IMG/VR virus record: IMGVR_UViG_3300009508_000011 | Coordinates: 124,001 to 188,000 of that record | Origin: a virus | Strand: one strand, 5' to 3' | Length of the DNA stretch: 64,000 bases | In this document: positions 51,019 through 58,918 of the stretch, piece after piece | Layout of the letters: each line of letters opens with the position of its first letter | How positions within the stretch are numbered: the first letter of the stretch is position 1 | Made by a program: the position numbers and the translations under genes | The notes under the pieces: model-generated | Databases searched by the model: none | The model's input: only the letters and a program-made list of their open reading frames with translations | What the model was told of the DNA's origin: nothing

Positions 51019-51543
51019 TTATTGTTGTGCAGCTAGTGCTGCATCATCTTCAGCCTTACGAGCATCAGCTTTTTCCTGAGTCCATAAGTACCAGTTACTT
51101 GCTTGCATTTCCTGCCAATCAGGATACCAGCCATTAAATACTTCACCTTCTTCAGTTACTATGTCAAATAAGAATGCATTGTATTTATCAGTTACGCTAG
51201 TAGGGTATTCCGTTAAACTACCGTCTGCTATTTCCGACAATGGTGGGATTGTTTTCTTAGTTGTACCTAACTTCACATGCATGAAGTATGTTCTCCAGTT
51301 GCTGCAACCAACCTTATGTCCTTGTAACATTAAATGTAATGCTTCAGGGAAAGTTAGTTCAGTTTCAGGATTGTATTCAGAATCGAATACAGATTTAGGT
51401 ATCCAAGTAACGGAAGCATCCGCACTTGTTACTTCATAACCGTCAGCACCTTCTGCATGACCGGTCATTGAGGGATACTGTGGTGTTGCAGCTACTTGCA
51501 TAGGAACTGCGTCGACTACTTTGATGGCAACGTGTTTAGTCAT
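51019..51543 (-). CDS. DUF2829/Tad2-like candidate protein, 174 aa
   Basis: AAAGGACAAT precedes the ATG. The first 55 residues resemble a phage segment ending GYEVTSADASVTWIPKSVF. The second part has the pattern LTFPEALHLMLQGHKVGCSNW (64-83), then YNAFLFDIV (121-129), WYPDWQEMQASNWYLW (139-154). This is close in spacing to DUF2829 proteins (TFEEAL..GKKV.R.GW...., then W.P...D..A.DW), the fold of Tad2, a phage protein that sequesters the Thoeris signal. It is only a pattern match: if correct, it would be an anti-defence protein. A strong terminator follows. Confidence 0.5.
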   Translation of the reverse strand: MTKHVAIKVVDAVPMQVAATPQYPSMTGHAEGADGYEVTSADASVTWIPKSVFDSEYNPETELTFPEALHLMLQGHKVGCSNWRTYFMHVKLGTTKKTIPPLSEIADGSLTEYPTSVTDKYNAFLFDIVTEEGEVFNGWYPDWQEMQASNWYLWTQEKADARKAEDDAALAAQQ

Positions 51544-51593
51544 CAGATTGTCCTTTTGTTGTGATTAAAATTAAATTTACCGAGGAGTAAACA

Positions 51594-52580
51594 ATGCTTA
51601 CTGGTCTTAAGATGATAAGCTTAGGTATCGTGGCCGAACATAAAAAGCCTTCATCTAAGTTAGCACTTGTACACCCTGCGGAGGCATTAACCGAAATAGA
51701 TGGGGAATTACGAGCAATCCCTATCACACTATATGCCGCAGGAGTGGACGGGGAGAACCGTGAATATCAGGTTAATATCCAAGCCACTACCTCATTGGAG
51801 TGTGAATGGTTACAACTTGGTGAACATCGCATGACTGCCCCAGATATAAGAAGGGGCGAACAGGTAATTATTTGGGAAATAGAAGGCTCTACGGATGAGA
51901 AATATTATTGGAGTAGCGTTGGACGTGATTCTAACTTACGTAGATTAGAGACGATTCTATGGGCCTTCAGTAATGTATCCGACCCAGAGGAAGACGTAGA
52001 GGAATTGAACTACGATAATGCATACACCGTTGAGTTTTCGACCCATACGAAGCAGCTGACCATCCGTACTAACAAATATGATGATGAGCCATTTGCTTAC
52101 GTTATACAGTTGAATACCAAAGACGGTAACTACACGGTACAGGATGACGTAGGTAATTACATACAGCTTGATTCGGCCGAAACAACCATCGACCTTACCA
52201 ACAAGGATAAGACTCACTTTAGACTAAATAAGAAAGACATCTTTGGCTATGCTCCAGATAGCATGTACATGAAAGCTGTTAACACTATGGAGTTTAAGTG
52301 TAAGGACTTTATCCTAGAAGCAGAGAAGACTATAAGTACTAAAACTGAAACTGCGACACATGAAGCTAAGACCATGTTACATAAGGCTGATAACATAACC
52401 CTCAAAGCTACAGCAGTTAAGATAGATTCTCCCAATACGGAATGTACTGGGTTACTTAAGTGTAAGACACTGGATGCTGGCGGAGGAGCGTTAACCGCAG
52501 ATTCTGGTGGTATTAAAGCTAAGGCGGCGGCATTTGATGCAGCACCTACCGCACCTGGTGGTAAGTGGCATATGCCATAG
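51594..52580 (+). CDS. Central tail spike / baseplate spike protein
   Basis: GAGGAG precedes the ATG. The 328-residue protein starts with a beta-rich, OB-like region. It continues from about residue 165 in short strand-turn repeats (YTVQDDVGNYIQLDSAETTIDLT, FRLNKKDIFGYA, MEFKCKDFILEAEKTISTKTETATHEAKTMLHKADNITLKATAVKID), as in the triple beta-helix of gpV/gp5-type spikes. It ends GGALTADSGGIKAKAAAFDAAPTAPGGKWHMP. The last His could mark the tip, where some spikes bind iron through two or more His; here only one is present. The predicted site is the tail tip, which pierces the outer membrane. Confidence 0.75.
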   Translation: MLTGLKMISLGIVAEHKKPSSKLALVHPAEALTEIDGELRAIPITLYAAGVDGENREYQVNIQATTSLECEWLQLGEHRMTAPDIRRGEQVIIWEIEGSTDEKYYWSSVGRDSNLRRLETILWAFSNVSDPEEDVEELNYDNAYTVEFSTHTKQLTIRTNKYDDEPFAYVIQLNTKDGNYTVQDDVGNYIQLDSAETTIDLTNKDKTHFRLNKKDIFGYAPDSMYMKAVNTMEFKCKDFILEAEKTISTKTETATHEAKTMLHKADNITLKATAVKIDSPNTECTGLLKCKTLDAGGGALTADSGGIKAKAAAFDAAPTAPGGKWHMP

Positions 52581-52581
52581 C

Positions 52582-52617
52582 AAAAAAAAATAGGAGGGCA
52601 TTAAGCCCTCCGTTTTT
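52582..52617. terminator. Bidirectional terminator after the spike gene
   Basis: GGAGGGC-ATTAA-GCCCTCC (52593-52611), with GTTTTT after it on the + strand and nine A bases before it, which serve as a T tract on the minus strand for the gene ending at 52622. Confidence 0.8.
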
Positions 52618-52621
52618 GACG

Positions 52622-52966
52622 CTAACCTATCTCAGCATGTTCCATATCTGAACGTGTGATTTGGTAACGTAGTTTATTTTCACGCGATGGGTATAACCCA
52701 TGGTTTAACAACAGTTGAAACCAATCGGTGTGTTTTGATTCCCCTTCCAAATTAACCACTATCGCCACCGTACCTAATTCCTTAGCTATGGTAAAGATGC
52801 GACCGAAGTAATATTGAAAGCGCATGAAGAGGTCATCGGTACGTTTCATGTTTACAGTAATGACGCCTTCAATAGACCCGTCTACGATAAACCCCTCATT
52901 AATAGATTCTTGATTAAGCGCACCATTCTCAATTAGTTGAGATTGTAATTCTGTTTTCTCTGGCAT
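52622..52966 (-). CDS. Unknown small protein, 114 aa
   Basis: AAAAGGTAG precedes the ATG. The protein is beta/alpha mixed, with GVITVNMKRTDDLFMRFQYYFGRIFTIAKELGTVAIVVNLEGE in the middle. No domain is recognised. It follows the 97-residue gene by 13 bases, and the bidirectional terminator follows its stop. Confidence 0.6.
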   Translation of the reverse strand: MPEKTELQSQLIENGALNQESINEGFIVDGSIEGVITVNMKRTDDLFMRFQYYFGRIFTIAKELGTVAIVVNLEGESKHTDWFQLLLNHGLYPSRENKLRYQITRSDMEHAEIG

Positions 52967-52979
52967 TTGTAACTACCTT

Positions 52980-53273
52980 TTAATTATTATAGTCTTCGTT
53001 TAATTCAGCAAGTATAGTATCAATTGTATCAACCAACTCAATGTCTGTATCTTGAGCTTTCCACAAACGGTAACGTATGTGGGTGTCAGAGTAACCTCTG
53101 TTCTCAAACTCTGCATATAGCAAAGGGTGAAGAAGTTTAACTGCTGACTTAACTGATACATCAAAGAAGGCACCGTCTGCTTCAGGGATACCGTTAGTTG
53201 ACTGCTCCCACGATTGGGTGGTTACAAATTGTTCTATTACTGGATTTAACTCGACGTTATTTACTAGGGACAT
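52980..53273 (-). CDS. Unknown small protein, 97 aa
   Basis: CAGGAAGAG precedes the ATG. It is helical and acidic (DTHIRYRLWKAQDTDIELVDTIDTILAELNEDYNN). No domain is recognised. It belongs to a row of four or five short minus-strand genes at 52.6-54.5 kb, each with its own ribosome site. Confidence 0.6.
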   Translation of the reverse strand: MSLVNNVELNPVIEQFVTTQSWEQSTNGIPEADGAFFDVSVKSAVKLLHPLLYAEFENRGYSDTHIRYRLWKAQDTDIELVDTIDTILAELNEDYNN

Positions 53274-53319
53274 ATTTTCTCTTCCTGTTGTTTAGAGATT
53301 GTTATTATTAAATAATGGT

Positions 53320-53673
53320 CTAGGCTACTAACTTAGACCAGTTGTTTTTGTAACTCCACACCGGAGTCTTTAGTACAGGCATTTCGGACACATCACCAAA
53401 CTCTTGGTCATTGATAATCTCCTTAACCACCTTAAGTACACTCATGGTCTTATCAGTACAATTAAAGTCACCGATAATTTTCTCACGAGTATCTGGAATT
53501 ATTACTAAGTCATCGATGTCTTCTACTGACACCTGTTGACCCTCACCTAACATGGTGTAGACATAGTAACAAATATTATCGTTATCACCTACAGACATAC
53601 GCTGTTCGATGTATACCTTAGGAGCAAACTTCTTTTCCTTCATGTAGCTTACTATACAGCTCTTGCTATACAT
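53320..53673 (-). CDS. Unknown protein, 117 aa
   Basis: AAAGGAAAAGAG precedes the ATG. It is a mixed protein with beta segments (NICYYVYTMLGEGQQVSVEDIDDLVIIPDT) and a short C-terminal helix. No domain is recognised. Confidence 0.6.
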   Translation of the reverse strand: MYSKSCIVSYMKEKKFAPKVYIEQRMSVGDNDNICYYVYTMLGEGQQVSVEDIDDLVIIPDTREKIIGDFNCTDKTMSVLKVVKEIINDQEFGDVSEMPVLKTPVWSYKNNWSKLVA

Positions 53674-53703
53674 ACTCTTTTCCTTTAATTTAAGAGAACG
53701 GGC

Positions 53704-53723
53704 GTGGTAGCATATGCTACCAC
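53704..53723 (-). terminator. Perfect palindromic hairpin after the 143-aa gene
   Basis: GTGGTAGC-ATAT-GCTACCAC, a 20-bp perfect palindrome seven bases after the stop at 53731. No clear T run follows, so it may be an RNA-stability hairpin as well as a weak terminator. Confidence 0.6.
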
Positions 53724-53730
53724 TATTAAA

Positions 53731-54162
53731 CTACAACCATACGTTGGAGTTTACCTTACCCGGTGTTGTATGCCATTCTGTTGCTAGACAGGCATAGAGT
53801 TTAGTATTGACGTCTTCTGTAGTGGATGCTTTAGATAAGATATCAAACTTATCAATTATATCCATAGCCAGCGACGACATAATGGTTTTGAAAGTACGTA
53901 GGAAATCCATAATACTAACAGCAGATAAAGTAGGTTTCTTATCAACCACGAAATGGAACTCGTTATCACGTAAACATATCTGCAATGCATCGATAGTCAT
54001 GTGAGGTCGGTTTACCAATTCTAGGTTATCAAATCCACCTAACTTTAAAAGTGTATCGTTACACACTAAAGTGGCAACGTGTAGAACACCATTAAGTTCT
54101 TTACACTGTAGTACTACCCTGCCTTGTGGTACAGGTACATTTACTCTGATTAACTTTTCCAT
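53731..54162 (-). CDS. Unknown protein, 143 aa
   Basis: CTAGGAG precedes the ATG. The N-terminal half is beta-rich (RVNVPVPQGRVVLQCKELNGVLHVATLVCNDTLLKLGG) and the C-terminal half helical (IMDFLRTFKTIMSSLAMDIIDKFDIL). No domain is recognised. It lies ten bases after the 106-residue gene. Confidence 0.6.
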   Translation of the reverse strand: MEKLIRVNVPVPQGRVVLQCKELNGVLHVATLVCNDTLLKLGGFDNLELVNRPHMTIDALQICLRDNEFHFVVDKKPTLSAVSIMDFLRTFKTIMSSLAMDIIDKFDILSKASTTEDVNTKLYACLATEWHTTPGKVNSNVWL

Positions 54163-54172
54163 GAGTATACTC

Positions 54173-54493
54173 CTAGTGTGACATTAAGTCATCTACCATT
54201 TCAGCAAGTTTATATTTATCAGTACCAATGCTCTCAGCACTACCTTCATAGACTACTGGAACCATGGTAGTAGTATCTACTGCCAACAGAGTCTTTGTTT
54301 TTGCTATTGTAGAAATACCATTAGCAATAGTATTCTTAACAGCTTCAACAACCTTGATTTCCAAGTAACCGTCTTCAAGGTTAATGATACAATAACGATG
54401 AGTAGTGCTCTTACGTACTAAGTCACGGATTGTATTTTGAAACGATTGGAAAGGTGTTAATACTTTATCTTCTGTACATTTATAAGTTGTCAT
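54173..54493 (-). CDS. Unknown protein, 106 aa
   Basis: AAAGGAAGAG precedes the ATG. It begins with a short polar N-terminus, then a helical part (FQNTIRDLVRKSTTHRYC) and a mixed C-terminus. No domain is recognised. A divergent class I-like site (AAAAAACGA and TTAGT, 54583-54555) lies upstream. Confidence 0.6.
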   Translation of the reverse strand: MTTYKCTEDKVLTPFQSFQNTIRDLVRKSTTHRYCIINLEDGYLEIKVVEAVKNTIANGISTIAKTKTLLAVDTTTMVPVVYEGSAESIGTDKYKLAEMVDDLMSH

Positions 54494-54554
54494 GATTCTC
54501 TTCCTTTTATTTAGAGATAGATTATATAACTACAATTGTTTAAGTAGCTACTTC

Positions 54555-54583
54555 ACTAATGTAATATGTATCTATCGTTTTTT
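54555..54583 (-). promoter_or_regulatory. Possible class I promoter-like site (divergent copy)
   Basis: On the minus strand AAAAAACGA (54583-54575), 15 bases, then TTAGT (54559-54555). Both boxes depart from the consensus, so the call is weak. Confidence 0.3.
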
Positions 54584-54587
54584 GGAA

Positions 54588-54631
54588 ACGACATAAATGG
54601 GAGTCTTTCGACTCCCATGGTTTATGTTGTC
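54588..54631. terminator. Compound hairpin with CATAAA/TTTATG outer arms
   Basis: ATGGGAGTC-TTTC-GACTCCCAT (inner, 54597-54618) lies between ACGACATAAA and TTTATGTTGTC. It follows the stop of the 417-residue gene at 54632 on the minus strand. Confidence 0.65.
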
Positions 54632-55885
54632 TTAGAAGTTATCAGGTAGTACATGGTACTGTACCATCTTAACCTTATCCATGGTAAAACCTTTACCACC
54701 CACATAACTACCTTGTGTCCCGTATTGAGTCTTACCACCTAACCTAGTATCGAAGGAGTCAGGATAGTGTCCCATCAATGGTAGATTGAACATGGTGTAC
54801 TCTTCCCTAGCTATGTCGTAACTACAACGGTCTCTAGACTTCTTATAGGAAAATGTTTCCCCGTCCCCAGTAAATGCAACCCCAGTTAAGTCGTGAGGGT
54901 ATTCATAAACCCCAGGTAGACCTTTACTGATTAACGGTGTTATTGACTTGGTGATGTCTGGACGATTGAAAACCATCAAGAAGGTAAACATAGATGAAAC
55001 TATATCTTCAATCCATTCATTGGACGTAACATCACTCTCAGATACTAACTCCTTATTACGGACAGTAGTTAACCAAGGTGTCTTACCTTTGATTTTTATT
55101 GCCCTGTCCAATAATGGAACCTTTCTCCAATCTACCTTAATTTGCGTCTTACCAACTATTTCGATTACACCATCAAGCAAGTGTAGGTACCCATCCAATA
55201 CCACTCCGAATACTTTATCGGTTACGTCATATCCAAGGTCAAAGCAACAATTATCGTACCACTTAACACTACCCTTATCCATTTTGTACATCTTAGACCT
55301 AGGGAGTCTCTCTACTACATAACCACCAATGTTCTCAAAATTTATTAAGTTAATGTCCTTGATGGTTGAGCCGTGTAAGGCATCGTATCCACCTTTAGCA
55401 TACATACCAAAATCGTTAAGTATCAAAGGGTGTATTACACCGTTTATTGATACCAGTACCTTACCTACTAATAGGCTGTAGTCAGTATTATCGCGAGATA
55501 GCCGTAAGTCCTTACCTAAACTATTGGCATCTGAGGCAGGATTAATATACGCATTGGAACGCTCTGCATTAAAACCAACATCAAATGCACTGTAACTATC
55601 TATTCGTTTTAAACCTGTAAAAGTAAATGGTGTACTAGTAACATCTAACCGTATGTCATTATCATTACAATGACTAATCCATTCCAGTAGGGTGTATGAA
55701 GTTCTATACATGTCTGCATAGAACTCTGAAGTCATAGGTCGCCAGTTAACGAGAGAACCGTCGTTGTCTAAAGTAATGTGTACTTCCTCAAACCCTGTGA
55801 GGACCTCTGACATCTTTTTACTGGCTAAGTCTACCTCAAGCCATTCTCGTTTACTTCTAGCATACGAGGCTGTTATTAAATACAT
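54632..55885 (-). CDS. Unknown virion-type protein, 417 aa
   Basis: GAGGGG precedes the ATG. The protein is Tyr/Ser/Asp/Asn-rich with many beta segments (VEIVGKTQIKVDWRKVPLLDRAIKIKGK) and Gly-rich loops near the end (GGKTQYGTQGSYVGGKGFT). No enzymatic motif is seen. Its composition and length resemble other putative structural proteins of this window (for example 1..1057 and 39644..40954). It is divergent from the fibre-type gene at 56032. Confidence 0.65.
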   Translation of the reverse strand: MYLITASYARSKREWLEVDLASKKMSEVLTGFEEVHITLDNDGSLVNWRPMTSEFYADMYRTSYTLLEWISHCNDNDIRLDVTSTPFTFTGLKRIDSYSAFDVGFNAERSNAYINPASDANSLGKDLRLSRDNTDYSLLVGKVLVSINGVIHPLILNDFGMYAKGGYDALHGSTIKDINLINFENIGGYVVERLPRSKMYKMDKGSVKWYDNCCFDLGYDVTDKVFGVVLDGYLHLLDGVIEIVGKTQIKVDWRKVPLLDRAIKIKGKTPWLTTVRNKELVSESDVTSNEWIEDIVSSMFTFLMVFNRPDITKSITPLISKGLPGVYEYPHDLTGVAFTGDGETFSYKKSRDRCSYDIAREEYTMFNLPLMGHYPDSFDTRLGGKTQYGTQGSYVGGKGFTMDKVKMVQYHVLPDNF

Positions 55886-56031
55886 CTGATTTCCCCTCAG
55901 AAAGTTGAATAAGTGCTAACATAAAAAAACCCATTTTTACTATTTAATCTGTTAATGAGAGAAATAGTATGTTGGGGCAGTTAAGGCCTTAGCTGTCTCT
56001 AATGTAACCGAATTCGCTAAAGGAGTTCATT

Positions 56032-57564
56032 TTGACTAGTCAATACCAATACCCATACGACCCGACAGGCACTGCGCCCGAAAATGTCGTTACGGATTTA
56101 CCACATCCGCTTACCCCGGTACAGGGTAAGGGTTACTCTCTAATCGTTCCTAAAGCTGGTCCATTCTTTAAGAAAGATTTCAAACTTGTACATAAATCAA
56201 GTGGTAAGATACTTACTCCAGACGTGGATTATGTTTTCACTCACTTGGTCATGGATTTATCACATGCTTTACAGCTCCACATATATGGCTCTGTGACAGT
56301 GGTAAACCAAAGAATTATGGGCGACGTCGTTCCAGTATACCGCACCATTGGTGGAGAGTATGTACTGGAAGAAGATAAATTCGCACAGTATGCAATCCAC
56401 CTTTTGGAAAGTGATGGTGCATATCCGTGGGATAAGTTAACAGATATACCTGGTGAGTTTCCACCAGACCGTCATGAGGTACCTTTGGGTACTACTGGCG
56501 GTCACGATGAACTGATAGCGGCTATTCGTCAAATCAGTCTTGGTGGCGACCACATGCATGATATCTCTAACATTCGTCACTTGGATGACAGACTAAGTAA
56601 TAAGTTGGATAGTAACGGTAGTTATAAAATCCTAACCGATGCTAAGTTACATATTCAAGGTATCTTTACTGGTAGCGTTCAGTGTCGTTTACCTAAGGTT
56701 AAAACACGCTGTTTGATAAAGGCAAAGATTCAAATTACTGAAGGTAACGAGGTAAGTACACTAGAAGTTTCCGGTAGCATAAAGGCATACAACGATGGGG
56801 TCATCCCAGAGAAGTGGAGTAATATTAAAATTACCCCAGCCTATAGCTGTTGGGATGGTGATGTATTCATCACTTACGATAGTGAGCACTACCCTGTTAT
56901 TATCTTAGGTAAGGACAAAGACTGGAACGATGCCCATATCTCAATCATCGAATACTTCACGGTTAACCCTGAAGAGATAGAAGGTGAGATTAATCCTTTC
57001 CGTGTTAGCATGGCCTCTTCATTAGCTGGGTTACAATATACCAACACTAATGACGAAGGACTTATACTACTACCTGCTACTACAGAAGGTGAGTTATCAA
57101 ATGTTATCAATCGTCGTTACTTTGGAGTTATGCCTGAGGGTCTTTACCATGGCTTTAGTATAACCCAGACAGCAGTTGATAAGATTAGAGTTGGTATTAA
57201 TACCGAAAGACACTCTGCTGTTATTTACGATGGTCAGGAAGCGGCTACTATTGTCCTAGACAAAGATGCTCAAATCTTAACCGTTAGTGAACCACAGTAC
57301 AGTGCTATCGTGTTGGAACTTGTTCCTGTCGGCGAGGTAGGTGACCCTAGAATCATGGTTGATTTACCAGATAGAGAAGCACAGATTCGTCTTGTCCATA
57401 CCAACTCTGTTACCGATAACATGTTAATTATTGGTGAAATTAACTGGCCTGCCAACGAAGCAGAGTTAACCACTGCCCACTTGTCTTACGATAATCGTCA
57501 GAATGCTCAATGGAACGCTGGCACAATACTACCTATAACATCAGAAGTTGTATTCCAAGGCTAA
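56032..57564 (+). CDS. Tail fibre-type or baseplate virion protein, 510 aa, TTG start
   Basis: The start is TTG at 56032, seven bases after an AAAGGAG site. The first 200 residues have a mixed domain (YDPTGTAPENVVTDLPHPLTPVQGKGYSLIVPKAGPFFKKDFKLVH...DVDYVFTHLVMDLSHALQLHIYGSVTVVNQ). A His-rich link follows (GGDHMHDISNIRHLDDRLSNKLDSNG), then a beta-rich remainder of about 300 residues. The pattern is like tail fibre or baseplate proteins of large myoviruses. It is the first of a + strand fibre group. No ligand is inferred. Confidence 0.65.
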   Translation: MTSQYQYPYDPTGTAPENVVTDLPHPLTPVQGKGYSLIVPKAGPFFKKDFKLVHKSSGKILTPDVDYVFTHLVMDLSHALQLHIYGSVTVVNQRIMGDVVPVYRTIGGEYVLEEDKFAQYAIHLLESDGAYPWDKLTDIPGEFPPDRHEVPLGTTGGHDELIAAIRQISLGGDHMHDISNIRHLDDRLSNKLDSNGSYKILTDAKLHIQGIFTGSVQCRLPKVKTRCLIKAKIQITEGNEVSTLEVSGSIKAYNDGVIPEKWSNIKITPAYSCWDGDVFITYDSEHYPVIILGKDKDWNDAHISIIEYFTVNPEEIEGEINPFRVSMASSLAGLQYTNTNDEGLILLPATTEGELSNVINRRYFGVMPEGLYHGFSITQTAVDKIRVGINTERHSAVIYDGQEAATIVLDKDAQILTVSEPQYSAIVLELVPVGEVGDPRIMVDLPDREAQIRLVHTNSVTDNMLIIGEINWPANEAELTTAHLSYDNRQNAQWNAGTILPITSEVVFQG

Positions 57565-57723
57565 ATACATTAAGTGGTTTTTACGCCTACTCTTATGTAG
57601 GGCGTCGTTGAGGGTTTATTGAAAAGCGTCCTATGTTCTTCGCTAGTGAGGAACTTCAATTGGGACTAGCAGGCCAACAACCCTCTCAACTATTTATTCC
57701 GGTAAACCTTAAGGAACCAAAAA
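57565..57723 (+). promoter_or_regulatory. Structured 159-nt leader before the Mtd-N-type fibre gene
   Basis: The leader can fold with an outer pairing GTTGAGGGTT (57607-57616) with AACCCTCTCAAC (57679-57690, two bases bulged). Inside it is a hairpin GTTCTT (57635-57640) / AGGAAC (57649-57654). No ORF is seen. It may be a terminator for the upstream gene, a 5' untranslated regulatory RNA, or both. The gene's AAGGA site follows after 20 bases. Confidence 0.45.
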
Positions 57724-58812
57724 ATGACAGTACAAATTCGCGTGAAAACTGGTTTGGAAGCTAACCGTCTGGCATATACGCCTGCATTAGGTGAACTTCT
57801 TGTAACCACAGATACTCGCAAAATCTACGCTGGTGACGGCGCTACCGCTGGTGGTGTTGGAATCGGTGCAAGCTGTGAGTTAGTTGCAGACCAAACAGCC
57901 ATGCTTGCTTCTAAAGCAATGCCAGGTGATTTGGTATTCCGTTCTGACCTTGGTCATGTGTTCGTATTGGCTGGTGCCGATGCTACAGTTCTTGCCAACT
58001 GGATTGACACAGACCTTACTACTGCGTCTGACGTCGGTCTTGGTAATGTTCAAAACTTCGGAATCAGCGATTCAGTTGACGAAGACGTTTCTGGTCAATA
58101 CGCAAGTTCTAAAGCAGTTTACACTGCTAACCAACGTGCTATCTCAGCAGAAAACAATGCTGTTGCATATGCTGACCAAGTTAAAGCTGACTTGTTAGGT
58201 GGAGCACCTGATGCTGCACTTGATACTCTTCTTGAGCTAGGTGCTGCCATCACTGATAACGACAGTGAAATTGCTGGTATCGTTTCTGCAATAGCAACTA
58301 AGTTGGATATCACTACGTTCGATGCATTTACTGCACGTACAGATAACCCACATGCTGTTACTAAAACTCAAGTTGGTTTAGGTAACGTAGAAAACTACGG
58401 CATCACTGATTTGGTAACTGAAGATGTTTCAACTCTTTACGCATCTGCTAAAGCTGTTAAAACTGCATACGACATGGCCGCTCTTGCTCGTTCTGAATCT
58501 TTGGATTCTCAACAGTTAGAAGGTAAGTCTCTTGCTGAAGTTATCTCATTGGCACAAACTGGTCTTGCTACCGATACTAACTTACAAGCTCACATTACGG
58601 ATACTGCTAACCCGCACAACGTAACTAAAGCACAAGTTGGTTTAGGTAAAGTTGAAAACAAAACAGTTGCTGAAATCTTAGCATCTGATGCAGTAACTTT
58701 AGCTTCTACTGATGCGTCAGAAAGCATTGCTACTACTAACTTTGTTCAAAACAAATTAGTTGACGACAAATACCTTAAAGACGGTGATGTTCTTGACGGC
58801 GGTAGCTTCTAA
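57724..58812 (+). CDS. Tail fibre protein with Mtd-N-like head and VGLGNVxNxxxTD repeats
   Basis: AAGGAACC precedes the ATG. The 362-residue protein starts with a particle-attachment domain (residues 1-45: RVKTGLEANRLAYTPALGELLVTTDTRKIYAGDGATAGGVGIG), matching the N-terminal motif of major-tropism-determinant-like fibres. Two or three tail-fibre repeats follow (DVGLGNVQNFGISDSVDEDVSGQYASSKAV, NPHAVTKTQVGLGNVENYGITDLVTEDVSTLYASAKAV, NPHNVTKAQVGLGKVENKTVAEILASD). The C-terminus is a short AGA-type coil. The role would be host receptor binding or a fibre shaft. Confidence is high on motif grounds. Confidence 0.85.
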   Translation: MTVQIRVKTGLEANRLAYTPALGELLVTTDTRKIYAGDGATAGGVGIGASCELVADQTAMLASKAMPGDLVFRSDLGHVFVLAGADATVLANWIDTDLTTASDVGLGNVQNFGISDSVDEDVSGQYASSKAVYTANQRAISAENNAVAYADQVKADLLGGAPDAALDTLLELGAAITDNDSEIAGIVSAIATKLDITTFDAFTARTDNPHAVTKTQVGLGNVENYGITDLVTEDVSTLYASAKAVKTAYDMAALARSESLDSQQLEGKSLAEVISLAQTGLATDTNLQAHITDTANPHNVTKAQVGLGKVENKTVAEILASDAVTLASTDASESIATTNFVQNKLVDDKYLKDGDVLDGGSF

Positions 58813-58840
58813 GACTAACCCCTTAGACAGTTAAACTGAA

Positions 58841-58864
58841 AAGGCGGGTAATTCCGCCTTTTTT
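58841..58864 (+). terminator. Rho-independent terminator after the fibre gene
   Basis: AAGGCGG-GTAATT-CCGCCTT followed by TTTT, 28 bases after the stop at 58812. Confidence 0.8.
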
Positions 58865-58884
58865 GCCGTACATGCGGACATAGT

Positions 58885-58905
58885 GGAGAGGGATAGACCC
58901 TCTCC
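58885..58905 (-). terminator. Strong hairpin after the Nudix gene
   Basis: GGAGAGGG-ATAGA-CCCTCTCC (an eight-pair stem) lies 14 bases beyond the stop at 58919 in the minus direction. No T run follows on the minus strand. Confidence 0.5.
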
Positions 58906-58918
58906 AAAAATATGACGT

